From Enterococcus mundtii (lineage in GTDB: Bacteria > Bacillota > Bacilli > Lactobacillales > Enterococcaceae): a stretch of DNA of 64,000 nucleotides. Below the pieces are notes generated by a model. That model had not been told where the DNA came from and searched no databases. It saw nothing but the letters and a program-made list of their open reading frames with translations. The stretch is from contig NZ_AP019810.1 in NCBI RefSeq assembly GCF_013394305.1, positions 1,342,501 through 1,406,500 of the forward strand. Reading direction: 5' to 3'. Shown piece by piece: positions 13,705 to 23,423 of the stretch. Numbering within the stretch: position 1 is the first letter of the stretch; each line of letters begins with the position of its first letter. A program made the position numbers and the translations under genes.

Positions 13705-16700
13705 CTATGCAGTCGCATATTTCTGTTCGCGCAATGCTTTGACAAATTGTTGGATTTCTTGCAACCAAACAGCAGTCGTTGTTTGAGGTGGCAAGGTCAA
13801 ACGAATCATCATTTGTTCTTTTTCCACACCAAGTCCTGCTTTTAATTTTGTGGCAGTCAGCGCTTCAAATAATTGTTCAACCGTGTAGCGTTTTGTTCCC
13901 ACTTTGCTCAACTTGAACACGATGGTTTGTTGTTGCTTACGAATCATCTCTAGCAATGCACGATCGCCATCCATTTTGATTTGTCCAATCGTCAACAAAT
14001 GCGCGACTTCTTCAGGATATTCACCAAAACGATCCAGTAGATCTGCTTCTAATTCTTCCAACATCTCTTGTGAATCCAATTCGCGAATCCGTTTATAGAT
14101 TTCGATTTTTTGGCGTTGATCTGACACATAACTTTCTGGTAGATAGGCATCGACGCCTAGATCGATCTCCACAGAAGTTTTTTCTATTTGCTGATTTTTA
14201 CCTTGTTTACGAGCGACTGCCTCACTCAACATTTGAGAGTACATATCAAAACCAACAGCATCGATAAATCCATGTTGTTGCGCCCCTAGCAAGTTACCAG
14301 CACCACGGATCGATAAATCTCGCATCGCGATTTTAAATCCTGAACCCAATTCCGTAAAGTCTTTGATTGCTTGAAGACGCTTTTCGCTGACTTCATTAAG
14401 GATTTTTTGCTGTTCGTACATAAAATAAGCATAAGCGACACGATTGCTTCGTCCGACACGTCCTCGTAATTGGTAAAGCGTAGAGAGCCCCATATAATCG
14501 GCATTTTCTACGAAGAGTGTGTTTGCATTTGGAATATCCACACCAGTTTCGATGATCGTTGTCGTCACTAAGACATCATACTGTCCCTCGATAAAGTCGA
14601 ATAATGTGTTTTCTAGTTGGACTTCCGTCATCTGTCCATGCGCATAGGCGATTCTCGCTTCGGGAACTAATGCTTGGATTTCTTCTACTTTACGTTCAAT
14701 CGTTTCTACACGATTATATAAGTAGAAAACTTGTCCCCCACGTCCCATCTCTCGCTGAATCGCTTCTCGGATCGCACCTGGATTTTTTTCCATCACATAT
14801 GTTTGGATCGGATACCGATTCGCCGGTGGTGTTTCAATCACCGATAGATCCCGTACGCCTAGCATCGACATATGCAGCGTTCGCGGAATAGGTGTCGCTG
14901 TCAAAGTCAGCACATCCACTTGCGCACGCAATTGTTTCAAACGTTCTTTGTGTTTTACACCGAAACGTTGTTCTTCATCAACGATTAATAGTCCTAAATC
15001 ACTAAATTCAATATCTTTTGACAATACACGATGAGTACCCACAACAATATCTAGTTGTCCTGTTCGTAATTCTTCGATCGTTTCTTTTTGTTGTTTCTTT
15101 GTTCGGAAACGACTCAGCAAACCAACATTCACTGGGAATCCCTCAAATCGTTCCAACATCGTTTCGTAATGTTGTTGCGCCAAGATTGTTGTCGGCACAA
15201 GAAATGCCACTTGTTTACTTTCTTTGACTGCTTTAAAAGCGGCACGTAGCGCAACTTCTGTTTTCCCATAGCCGACGTCCCCCACAAGTAAACGATCCAT
15301 CGGTTTTTCTTTTTCCATATCTCGTTTGATTTCCGCCGCACTTCGGAGTTGGTCATCTGTTTCCGAATATGGAAAAGCATTCTCAAATTCTTTTTGATAA
15401 GAGTCATCCGGACCAAATGCGTATCCTTTTTCTGCTTCTCTGACCGCATACAATTGGATCAAGTCATCCGCAATATCTTCGATTTTTGAGGAGATCTTAC
15501 GTTTCGTTTTCGTCCATTCACTACCACCGAGTTTGTTGATTCGTGGTGTTTTCGATTCCGAAGCTACATATTTTTGGATCAAATTCAACTGCGTGACAGG
15601 AATAAATAGCTTATCATCATTTTGATAAATGATCGTCATATAATCTTGGTGGACACCGTCGACCTCTAAGGTTTCCATACCGATATATTTCCCGATCCCA
15701 TGATTCGCATGGACAACGTAATCTCCAGCTTTTAATTCGTTGTAGCTTTTTAGTCGTTCTGCATTCGTTACCGTTTGACGACGTGTCTGTTTTTTTGTTG
15801 TCTTTTGAAAAATCTCTTTTTCCGTGATCGTTACGATTTTTTCTTGCGGCAACTCAAAACCTGTCATCAATGCGCCTTCGACTAATTGGACTTGTCCTTT
15901 GATCAGTTGGTCTGCTTCTGTTTCTACCACTAATATGTCTTCGTCACGCAACATTTGTTCCGCCTTACGGATACGTTCTTTCGTTGGAATGAAGATGACG
16001 ACTGTCTGCTCTTGTTTGCGCCAACGATCCATTTCCGTTTTCAGCAATGGCATTTGTCCAAAGAACTGTTGCATCGTGCGATACTGGAACTGGTAAAGTG
16101 CTTGGAACCTGAGATTTCCCATTCCTTTTTGGAATAAAGAGAAAAAAGTGGTCGCAAATTTTTCTTTTTGGATGATCCCATGTACGTCTGCCACAAATTG
16201 TTGTTCAGAGAATACGCGTAACTCACTGATTTTTTGTGTATGCCATTCCGCTGCTTCTCTCTCCATTTCGCGATTCGTTTCCATGATTCGTTGGTAATCG
16301 TCCACAATCAGCAAGCTATCTTGGGGAAAATAATCCAAAATCGATAAATGTTCAGGATACAAAAGATCCGCATAGAACTTCGCTTGGTCTGTCGGGACAT
16401 TACGTTGCCACTCCGAGATCAACTGACCGAAATAGTCATGCAAAAATTGTCGTTCAGTAGGTTCTGCGGTCGTTGCTAATTTCTTTTCTAAGAGGTTTTC
16501 TATTTTGTTGATACCGTCAAGCAGATTCTCTTGAGAATAAATTTGTTCACTTGTTGGTGGCAACCACACTTCTTCGATCTTTTCAATCGATCGTTGCGTA
16601 TCAGCTTCGAAGTATCTCATGGAATCAATTTCGACATCAAATAATTCCACACGAACAGGGTATTCAAATGTCAAAGGATAGATATCGACAATACTCCCTC

Positions 16701-17226
16701 GCATACTAAATTCCCCAGGTTTTGCGACCATCTCTGTCCGCTCATACCCCAACAAGACGAGTTGTTGCGGTAATGAGTCCACGGCGATCTCGTCGCCAAT
16801 CTGCCAATGTAATTGGGCATTGCTCCATGTTTCTTTATCAGGAAGACGTTTGTGCAATGCTGCCACTGGAAGAAGATAGATTCCTGGCTCATCTTGTTGC
16901 AAACGATTCAACGTCGCTACACGTTCAGCCCGAGCTTCAGGAGAAGAAAAAGCCATTTCTGCGGAAAGCACTTCATCTACTGGAAATAAGTGGATACTTT
17001 CAGCTGGCAGAACGTGTTGCAGATCCTCTGCCAATTGGTTGACGTAATATAAATTTGGCATCAGGATAATCAGATTTTTATCCAGTTTTTTAAACGCATG
17101 TGCAAACAACAACGTCTTAGCAGATCCAGCTAAACCTGTAATCAACTGTCTAGACATCCGTTGTTCAAGATTCATGGACCATTCAGCCACTTGAGCATCT
17201 TTGCCAATCAATTGGATCATATCCAT
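13705..17226 (-). CDS. mfd: Transcription-repair coupling factor
   Basis: DNA translocase that removes RNA polymerase stalled at lesions and recruits UvrA. The N-terminal UvrB-like module is followed by the CarD-like polymerase-interacting domain (GDYVVHANHGIGKYIGM, about residue 500). Then come the RecG-like translocase motor with Walker A GDVGYGKTEV and the DEEQ box (VDEEQRFGV), and a C-terminal TRCF domain. The 1,173-residue length is standard. The ATG start follows AAAGGAG. It sits 17 nt after pth, as in most Firmicutes. Confidence 0.98.
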   Translation of the reverse strand: MDMIQLIGKDAQVAEWSMNLEQRMSRQLITGLAGSAKTLLFAHAFKKLDKNLIILMPNLYYVNQLAEDLQHVLPAESIHLFPVDEVLSAEMAFSSPEARAERVATLNRLQQDEPGIYLLPVAALHKRLPDKETWSNAQLHWQIGDEIAVDSLPQQLVLLGYERTEMVAKPGEFSMRGSIVDIYPLTFEYPVRVELFDVEIDSMRYFEADTQRSIEKIEEVWLPPTSEQIYSQENLLDGINKIENLLEKKLATTAEPTERQFLHDYFGQLISEWQRNVPTDQAKFYADLLYPEHLSILDYFPQDSLLIVDDYQRIMETNREMEREAAEWHTQKISELRVFSEQQFVADVHGIIQKEKFATTFFSLFQKGMGNLRFQALYQFQYRTMQQFFGQMPLLKTEMDRWRKQEQTVVIFIPTKERIRKAEQMLRDEDILVVETEADQLIKGQVQLVEGALMTGFELPQEKIVTITEKEIFQKTTKKQTRRQTVTNAERLKSYNELKAGDYVVHANHGIGKYIGMETLEVDGVHQDYMTIIYQNDDKLFIPVTQLNLIQKYVASESKTPRINKLGGSEWTKTKRKISSKIEDIADDLIQLYAVREAEKGYAFGPDDSYQKEFENAFPYSETDDQLRSAAEIKRDMEKEKPMDRLLVGDVGYGKTEVALRAAFKAVKESKQVAFLVPTTILAQQHYETMLERFEGFPVNVGLLSRFRTKKQQKETIEELRTGQLDIVVGTHRVLSKDIEFSDLGLLIVDEEQRFGVKHKERLKQLRAQVDVLTLTATPIPRTLHMSMLGVRDLSVIETPPANRYPIQTYVMEKNPGAIREAIQREMGRGGQVFYLYNRVETIERKVEEIQALVPEARIAYAHGQMTEVQLENTLFDFIEGQYDVLVTTTIIETGVDIPNANTLFVENADYMGLSTLYQLRGRVGRSNRVAYAYFMYEQQKILNEVSEKRLQAIKDFTELGSGFKIAMRDLSIRGAGNLLGAQQHGFIDAVGFDMYSQMLSEAVARKQGKNQQIEKTSVEIDLGVDAYLPESYVSDQRQKIEIYKRIRELDSQEMLEELEADLLDRFGEYPEEVAHLLTIGQIKMDGDRALLEMIRKQQQTIVFKLSKVGTKRYTVEQLFEALTATKLKAGLGVEKEQMMIRLTLPPQTTTAVWLQEIQQFVKALREQKYATA

Positions 17227-17243
17227 CGTTTCATTCTCCTTTC

Positions 17244-17816
17244 TTAATTAAATTGATTCATTGTATCTATAAAAGAATGGCCATCCAATAGAAATTCAAC
17301 AGCAGCGACTGATTGATCGATGCTTTGTTCGATCAAGGGTTGCGTCTCTTTACTAAAGGGACTGAGAACATGTTGGACGACTGTTTTTTTACCTTCTGGT
17401 CGACCAATACCAACTTTTATTCGATCAAAGATCGTACTATCCAAATGAGAGATAATACTCTTGATCCCATTATGTCCGCCTGCACTTCCTTTTTGTCGTA
17501 AACGGATTTTACCGATTGCTAAATCTAGGTCATCATAAACAACCACCAACTCTTCTGGATAAATCCCAAAGTAAGTCATCAATGGACCAACCGCTCGGCC
17601 AGATTCATTCATAAATGTTTGGGGTTTGACTAATAAAATTTTCTCACCTTTGTGGAAAAATTCAGCTACTTCTGCTTCAAATGTGTTTTTCTTAAAGGTC
17701 GCTTGGTGTTTTTCAGCCAAACGATCCACCACCATAAATCCAACGTTATGCTTTGTATGTTCATATTTCGTTCCTGGGTTTCCAAGCCCTACGATCATTT
17801 TCATTTCTGCGCTCAT
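17244..17816 (-). CDS. pth: Peptidyl-tRNA hydrolase
   Basis: Recycles tRNA by cleaving peptidyl-tRNA released from stalled ribosomes. GLGNPGTKYEHTKHNVGF (about residues 10-27) contains the catalytic histidine, and VYDDLDL and GSAGGHNGIKSI are family signatures. The 190-residue length is normal. The first ATG (17816) lacks a clear Shine-Dalgarno. Most homologues begin at the MKMIVGLGNPG methionine four codons later (17804), which has none either, so the start is uncertain. It is first in the pth-mfd block. Confidence 0.96.
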   Translation of the reverse strand: MSAEMKMIVGLGNPGTKYEHTKHNVGFMVVDRLAEKHQATFKKNTFEAEVAEFFHKGEKILLVKPQTFMNESGRAVGPLMTYFGIYPEELVVVYDDLDLAIGKIRLRQKGSAGGHNGIKSIISHLDSTIFDRIKVGIGRPEGKKTVVQHVLSPFSKETQPLIEQSIDQSVAAVEFLLDGHSFIDTMNQFN

Positions 17817-17841
17817 CCAATCTTATAAACAGCACAAAAGG

Positions 17842-17865
17842 CTGGACTGCTCATAGGCGGTCCAG
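17842..17865 (-). other. Stem-loop in the pth leader
   Basis: A 9-bp stem CTGGACTGC / GCGGTCCAG with a 6-nt loop lies between the pth promoter and start. It could be a leader structure of pth or a weak terminator on either strand. No T-box or other known riboswitch motif is visible around it. Confidence 0.45.
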
Positions 17866-17902
17866 TCTTTGACTCGATTTTTTTATTATTTTAGCTCCTA
17901 TT

Positions 17903-17911
17903 AGTATAACA
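17903..17911 (-). promoter_or_regulatory. Extended -10 promoter for pth-mfd
   Basis: The minus strand reads TGTTATACT (TG-n-TATACT), an extended -10 element about 90 nt upstream of pth. No good -35 hexamer sits at 17 nt, as is common for extended -10 promoters. Confidence 0.5.
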
Positions 17912-18007
17912 CACAATCCTTTGTTACAGCTAAAAAGAGAAACTTAATAAATGAAAAAATGATTAAAATTATAATTCAAAACTAATGAAATCATTGGTTT
18001 TGCTAAA

Positions 18008-18025
18008 TAGTGAAATAACGCACAT
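18008..18025 (+). promoter_or_regulatory. Rex-like operator upstream of ldh
   Basis: TAGTGAAATAACGCACAT matches 13 of 18 positions of the Gram-positive Rex consensus TTGTGAAATATTTCACAA. Rex represses fermentation genes such as ldh when NADH is low, so the location makes sense. The match is imperfect in the second half. Confidence 0.45.
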
Positions 18026-18038
18026 GTAAGCTTTTACA
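18025..18038 (+). promoter_or_regulatory. cre-like (CcpA) site upstream of ldh
   Basis: TGTAAGCTTTTACA is a near-perfect palindrome that matches the catabolite-responsive consensus TGWAANCGNTNWCA at 13 of 14 positions, with T replacing the central G. It lies just upstream of the ldh -10 region, where CcpA activates ldh in some lactic acid bacteria. Confidence 0.5.
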
Positions 18039-18058
18039 TATGGTACAACCTTGTTATC

Positions 18059-18067
18059 TGTTATATT
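18059..18067 (+). promoter_or_regulatory. Extended -10 promoter of ldh
   Basis: TGTTATATT (TG-n-TATATT) lies about 84 nt before the ldh start codon. No consensus -35 is present at 17 nt, consistent with an activator-assisted or extended -10 promoter. Confidence 0.5.
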
Positions 18068-18150
18068 TTGTAACCAAATAGCGTGACAGCAGGCTTTTTC
18101 CATGTTAGCATAGGCATGGGAAAAACAAATCAATGGAAGGATTGATATAA

Positions 18151-19125
<975 letters not shown>

Positions 19126-19210
19126 TTAATTACTTGAGACGCTATCGTTCTCACTAAAAAAGAATACACGTTGTTCCAGAAGTAATGTCTTCGAAAACAA
19201 CCTCATCTTC

Positions 19211-19263
19211 ACAGGGAATCCTGAAAATCGACCTTCCATTTTCTAGGATTTCCTGTTTTTTTA
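19211..19263 (+). terminator. Terminator after ldh
   Basis: ACAGGGAATCCTGAAAAT pairs with ATTTTCTAGGATTTCCTGT with small bulges and is followed by TTTTTTTA, a classical rho-independent terminator. Confidence 0.85.
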
Positions 19264-19368
19264 TACACTTCCGTATATAAAATCCTTGCCTAACTATCGT
19301 TATTTTTCTAAGCAGTATGTTAATTTTTATATAAAGAGGGACATCATTTCGTCTTTTACTGTAAATTA

Positions 19369-19377
19369 TGCTATGAT
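19369..19377 (+). promoter_or_regulatory. Extended -10 promoter of the L,D-transpeptidase gene
   Basis: TGCTATGAT (TG-n-TATGAT) lies 46 nt before the start codon; no clear -35 is seen. Confidence 0.5.
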
Positions 19378-19422
19378 AGAGTCGTTACACCCTATAACTA
19401 TTATTATTAAGGAGTTGCAGAT

Positions 19423-20823
19423 ATGACAAGATCTTCTCATCGAAAAAAATCAATGCGTATTGGTTTGCTTTCTGTTCTCGGTGTGATTCTAGTATTAATC
19501 GGCTTTTACACCTACCGTAGTACATATTACACGAATCGTTTTCTTCCTAAAACGGAAGTCAATTCGATCAATGTAAGTAACCTGACTATCGACCAAGCAA
19601 ATGACAAGCTAAAAGAAGCTTATTCCAATAAGATGATTTCAATCAAAGAAAACGGAACGGTTTGGAAAGAGATTGCAAAGTCCGATCTTGGTTATAAAAA
19701 GGATTTTTCAACTGATCTAGCTTCCATCTTGAAAAACCAAAATGCTTGGACTTGGGGAATGAACTATGTAGCTGCGGCCGAAAAACAAGAAATCGATCCA
19801 CTAAGTGCGGAACGGGAACAACTGGATCAAACGATCGAGACATTGTCTACGGAATTGACTGAATTGAATAAAGAACGTACGCCTACTGCCGATGCAACGA
19901 TTGAAAAGTCTGGTGACTCATTTAAAATCAAGCCTGAAGTGAAAGGGAACACGGTCGATGTCGAAGCCGTTACGAAGGAATTGACAACTGTTGTCAATGA
20001 TGGAAAAGATACAATTGATCTGACTGAGTTCCAAAAAGAACCAACGGTCACATCTACAGATAAAAAGTTGACTGAGCAGTTAACGACAATGAATAATATC
20101 GCTAAAGTAAAAGGAACTTACAGTATCAATGGTGAAACAGTTACGATCCCTTCTTCACTCATCGTTGAATGGCTCACCTATGAAGATGGAAAACCTGCGC
20201 TTGATTCAGAAAAAGTTCGTCAATATGTTAGTGAACTTGGCGAAAAATACAATACAAGTACGAATGATACTAAATTCAAAAGTACCAAACGTGGCGAAGT
20301 AACTGTTCCTGCTGGCACGTTCAGTTGGACGATCCAAACAGATAGCGAAGTAACAGCATTAACAGAAGCGATTTTAGCAGGACAAGATTTCAAACGTTCA
20401 CCAATTGTTCAAGGTAGTACAACTGCCGACCACCCATTGATTGAGGATACGTATATCGAAGTCGATTTAGAGAATCAACATATGTGGTTCTACAAAGATG
20501 GGAAAGTAGCACTTGAAACAGATATCGTTTCAGGAAAACCTTCTACCCCTACTCCTCCTGGTGTCTTTTATGTCTGGAATAAAGAAGAAAATGCAGTATT
20601 AAGAGGAACGAACGATGATGGTACACCATATGAAAGTCCAGTGAACTATTGGATGCCAGTCGATTGGACAGGTATCGGTATCCACGATTCGGATTGGCAA
20701 CCAGAATATGGCGGCGACTTATGGCGAACTCGCGGTTCTCATGGTTGTGTCAATACGCCACCAGGTGTCATGAAAGAATTATTTGGAATGGTTGAAAAAG
20801 GTACGCCTGTTTTGATTTTTTAA
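19423..20823 (+). CDS. ldtfm: L,D-transpeptidase, Ldtfm type
   Basis: Peptidoglycan enzyme that forms 3-3 cross-links and is not blocked by most penicillins. A basic N-terminus and one membrane anchor (about residues 11-29) are followed by an extracytoplasmic region with putative peptidoglycan-binding domains and a YkuD catalytic domain (about 340-466). The SHGCVN motif places the nucleophile at Cys442 and a histidine at His440. The length of 466 residues equals that of E. faecium Ldtfm, whose catalytic cysteine is also Cys442. The ATG follows AAGGAG. It is a single-gene unit with its own promoter and terminator. Confidence 0.95.
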   Translation: MTRSSHRKKSMRIGLLSVLGVILVLIGFYTYRSTYYTNRFLPKTEVNSINVSNLTIDQANDKLKEAYSNKMISIKENGTVWKEIAKSDLGYKKDFSTDLASILKNQNAWTWGMNYVAAAEKQEIDPLSAEREQLDQTIETLSTELTELNKERTPTADATIEKSGDSFKIKPEVKGNTVDVEAVTKELTTVVNDGKDTIDLTEFQKEPTVTSTDKKLTEQLTTMNNIAKVKGTYSINGETVTIPSSLIVEWLTYEDGKPALDSEKVRQYVSELGEKYNTSTNDTKFKSTKRGEVTVPAGTFSWTIQTDSEVTALTEAILAGQDFKRSPIVQGSTTADHPLIEDTYIEVDLENQHMWFYKDGKVALETDIVSGKPSTPTPPGVFYVWNKEENAVLRGTNDDGTPYESPVNYWMPVDWTGIGIHDSDWQPEYGGDLWRTRGSHGCVNTPPGVMKELFGMVEKGTPVLIF

Positions 20824-20835
20824 TCGTAACTACTA

Positions 20836-20872
20836 GAGCACAGTTGCAGACACGCAACTGTGCTCTCTTTTT
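20836..20872 (+). terminator. Terminator after ldtfm
   Basis: A perfect 12-bp stem GAGCACAGTTGC / GCAACTGTGCTC with a 6-nt loop is followed by TCTTTTTTA. It ends at the stop codon of the convergent VanZ-like gene. Confidence 0.93.
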
Positions 20873-21378
20873 TACTTTTTCTTCTTTATAAAAGTAAATA
20901 AAATACATATAACAACTGCAGTCAATGCCCCCATCGAATCAAGCATGACATCTTGGAACATTGGTGAACGATCGCCTGTCAACATTTGATGGAACTCATC
21001 TAGACCGGCGTATCCTGTCGCAGATAACCAAGCAAGAACCCCCGTTAACCACCAGATTTTCATTTTCGGGAATACACCTAGATACAGACTACCTCCTAAT
21101 AGAAAATAGGTACCAAAATGGGCGCCTTTTCTTAAAAAGAATTCAATGAATTTGCTGTATCCAGAATGGTCGATACTGATAACACTTTCTCCATAAGTAA
21201 ACTGGATACCTGATAATGCTTCTTTAAAGGGTTGGTTTGGGAACCACGCATCAATTCTTGAAAGTTGCGATTGTTGTCCATAGGTTTGCGAGGAGCTATA
21301 AAATAAAATAGCCATGATCATTAATGCAAACACTAAATAAAAATTTCCATTTTTTCTTTGTTTTTTTAAAAACTCCAT
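20872..21378 (-). CDS. VanZ-like family membrane protein
   Basis: The 168-residue membrane protein has about four hydrophobic segments and the VanZ signature. The signature comprises the FFLRKGAHFGTYFLLG segment, then AGLDEFHQ, an arginine (GDRSP) and a conserved D-x-x-x-D/N-x-x-G helix (DVMLDSMGAL). VanZ itself gives low-level teicoplanin resistance, but most chromosomal VanZ-like proteins have no known job, so no resistance role is inferred. It has no co-directional close neighbour and converges on ldtfm. Confidence 0.85.
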   Translation of the reverse strand: MEFLKKQRKNGNFYLVFALMIMAILFYSSSQTYGQQSQLSRIDAWFPNQPFKEALSGIQFTYGESVISIDHSGYSKFIEFFLRKGAHFGTYFLLGGSLYLGVFPKMKIWWLTGVLAWLSATGYAGLDEFHQMLTGDRSPMFQDVMLDSMGALTAVVICILFTFIKKKK

Positions 21379-21456
21379 AAGTCACCTCTTCTTTCTATGA
21401 TAGCTTTTTTTTCATAAAACAACAATAATTTCTCCAAGACTTATTCCTTCTTTAAA

Positions 21457-21465
21457 TGCTATACT
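21457..21465 (+). promoter_or_regulatory. Extended -10 promoter of the M3 peptidase gene
   Basis: TGCTATACT (TG-n-TATACT) lies 36 nt before the ATG at 21501. Confidence 0.55.
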
Positions 21466-21500
21466 AGAGATAGTACCATAAATATGAGAGGGGTTTTTTG

Positions 21501-23300
21501 ATGACTTATTCGCTTAACTGGGATTTAGATTCTATCTTTCCTGGAGGAAGTGCTTCAACTGAATTAAATGAACGTTTGGCTCAATTAGAACGACAAATAG
21601 AAACATATTACGAACAAATCAATCAATGGTCATTTTCATCCGAAGATATCGATTCTCTTGTGACGATTTTGGCACTTCAAGAAAAAGTAACCAATGGCTT
21701 CAGCCAATGTAATAGTTATATTACTGCTTTATTATCTGCTAATGTAAAAGATTCCGATGCAAAGATTTTGTCTGGTAAACTCTATGCTTCATTACCACGT
21801 TGGCAAGCAGCAGATACGATCTTATCGAAAAAATTTGCAGAAATATCTGACAATGAATGGACACACTTGATTGCTCAAGATCAATTAGCTCCGATTGCTT
21901 TTCGCATGAACGAAATTCGTCGCGATGGCGCACGCTTGTTATCTGAAAATGAGGAGCACATTATCAATACATTATCTTTGGATGGTTTGAATGCCTGGAG
22001 TAGTCATTATGATACGATTGTCGCTAGCGTGACTGTACCATTTGAACAAGAGGGAGAAATCATTGAATTATCTGCTGGTCAAGCATTCAATAAAATGATG
22101 GGTGATCCTGATCCAGAAGTCCGCAAACAATTATTTACAGCTTGGGAAACTGCTTGGCAAGAAAAAGCACCTTTATTTACAGACACTTTGAATCATTTAG
22201 ATGGGTTCCGTCTATCCACCTATAAACTACACGGTACAACAGATTTCTTACAAAAGCCTTTAGAATATAATCGCTTGAAAAAAGAAACATTAGATGTAAT
22301 GTGGGAGACGATCCAAAAAAATAAACAACCCCTTGTCGATTACTTAACAAGAAAAGCCAATCTTTTCGGTAAAGAAAAAATGGAATGGCAAGACCAAGAT
22401 GCACCGATCATTCTAGGTGATATGAAAGAAAAAACCTTTACCTTTGATGAAGCGGCAGCATTTATCATTGAGAATTTCAATAAATTCAGTCCTAAAATGG
22501 CTGAATTTGCTCAAGACGCTTTTAACAAAAGTTGGATTGAAGCAGAGGATCGTCCTGGCAAACGACCTGGTGGTTACTGCACCGAATTGCCTGAAACACA
22601 AGAATCTAGAATCTTCATGACTTATAGTAATTCAGTCAACGAAGTCGCTACTTTAGCCCATGAGTTAGGTCACGCTTTCCATAGTAGTACGATGTGGGAT
22701 CTTCCAGCGTTGAATCGTGAATACGCGATGAATGTTGCTGAAACAGCAAGTACCTTTGCAGAATTGATCGTAGCTGATGCAACACTTAAAGCGGCATCAA
22801 CAAAAGAAGAAAAAATCAATTTGTTGGATACGAAACTACAAAATGCTCTGGCTATGTTCATGAATATCCATTCTCGTTTTATCTTTGAAAATCAATTCTA
22901 TACTGCTCGACAAAAAGGACTAGTCGCAGAACAAGAGATCACTGATATGATGATCGAAGCGCAAAAAGAAGGATATGCAAATGCATTATCTACTTATCAT
23001 CCTTATTTCTGGGCAGCAAAACTACATTTCTTTATTGATGATGTACCGTTTTATAATTTCCCTTATACCTTTGGTTACCTGTTCAGTTTAGGTATTTACG
23101 CCTATGCTAACGAGCAAGGTTCAAGTTTTGAACAAGAGTATATCGACTTACTACGCGATACTGCTTCGATGACAACGGAAGAATTGGCTCAAAAACACTT
23201 AGGTGTAGACTTAACGAAACCAGATTTTTGGCAAGCAGGTATCAACATGGTCTTAGAAGATATCCAAAACTTCATGGAATTGACGGAAGAATTTATTTGA
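21501..23300 (+). CDS. M3-family oligoendopeptidase (PepF-like)
   Basis: Cytoplasmic zinc metallopeptidase that trims short peptides. The zinc motif HELGHAFHSS (about residue 389) matches HExxH of family M3, with the downstream glutamate region FAELIVAD. The length of about 599 residues fits the pepF/M3 subgroup. A TTG directly before the ATG extends the frame by one codon, but the ATG at 21501 is ideally spaced from GAGAGGGG. It is monocistronic, bounded by an extended -10 promoter and a strong terminator. Confidence 0.93.
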   Translation: MTYSLNWDLDSIFPGGSASTELNERLAQLERQIETYYEQINQWSFSSEDIDSLVTILALQEKVTNGFSQCNSYITALLSANVKDSDAKILSGKLYASLPRWQAADTILSKKFAEISDNEWTHLIAQDQLAPIAFRMNEIRRDGARLLSENEEHIINTLSLDGLNAWSSHYDTIVASVTVPFEQEGEIIELSAGQAFNKMMGDPDPEVRKQLFTAWETAWQEKAPLFTDTLNHLDGFRLSTYKLHGTTDFLQKPLEYNRLKKETLDVMWETIQKNKQPLVDYLTRKANLFGKEKMEWQDQDAPIILGDMKEKTFTFDEAAAFIIENFNKFSPKMAEFAQDAFNKSWIEAEDRPGKRPGGYCTELPETQESRIFMTYSNSVNEVATLAHELGHAFHSSTMWDLPALNREYAMNVAETASTFAELIVADATLKAASTKEEKINLLDTKLQNALAMFMNIHSRFIFENQFYTARQKGLVAEQEITDMMIEAQKEGYANALSTYHPYFWAAKLHFFIDDVPFYNFPYTFGYLFSLGIYAYANEQGSSFEQEYIDLLRDTASMTTEELAQKHLGVDLTKPDFWQAGINMVLEDIQNFMELTEEFI

Positions 23301-23328
23301 TCATGCTTTCTAAGCAAGAAAATTTTAA

Positions 23329-23375
23329 AGGATCGAACAGACAGTTACCAAAAACTGTTTGTTCGATCCTTTTTA
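23329..23375 (+). terminator. Terminator after the M3 peptidase gene
   Basis: A 17-bp stem, AGGATCGAACAGACAGT pairing with ACTGTTTGTTCGATCCT with one G-U pair, is followed by TTTTTAG. Confidence 0.93.
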
Positions 23376-23382
23376 GTTTCGT

Positions 23383-23417
23383 AAAAAAAGAACTAACTCA
23401 CTTTAGAGTTAGTTCTT
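23383..23417 (-). terminator. Terminator after sagA
   Basis: A perfect 12-bp stem AAGAACTAACTC / GAGTTAGTTCTT (23388-23417) is followed on the minus strand by TTTTTTTAC. It lies 7 nt past the sagA stop. Confidence 0.93.
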
Positions 23418-23423
23418 CATAAA

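Noticed and set aside
17842-17865. pth leader hairpin considered as a T-box
   Set aside because: No T-box sequence or specifier-loop architecture is visible and the leader is too short.
20872-21378. VanZ-like gene as a glycopeptide-resistance gene
   Set aside because: No vanHAX or regulator genes are nearby; VanZ-like proteins are common chromosomal membrane proteins.
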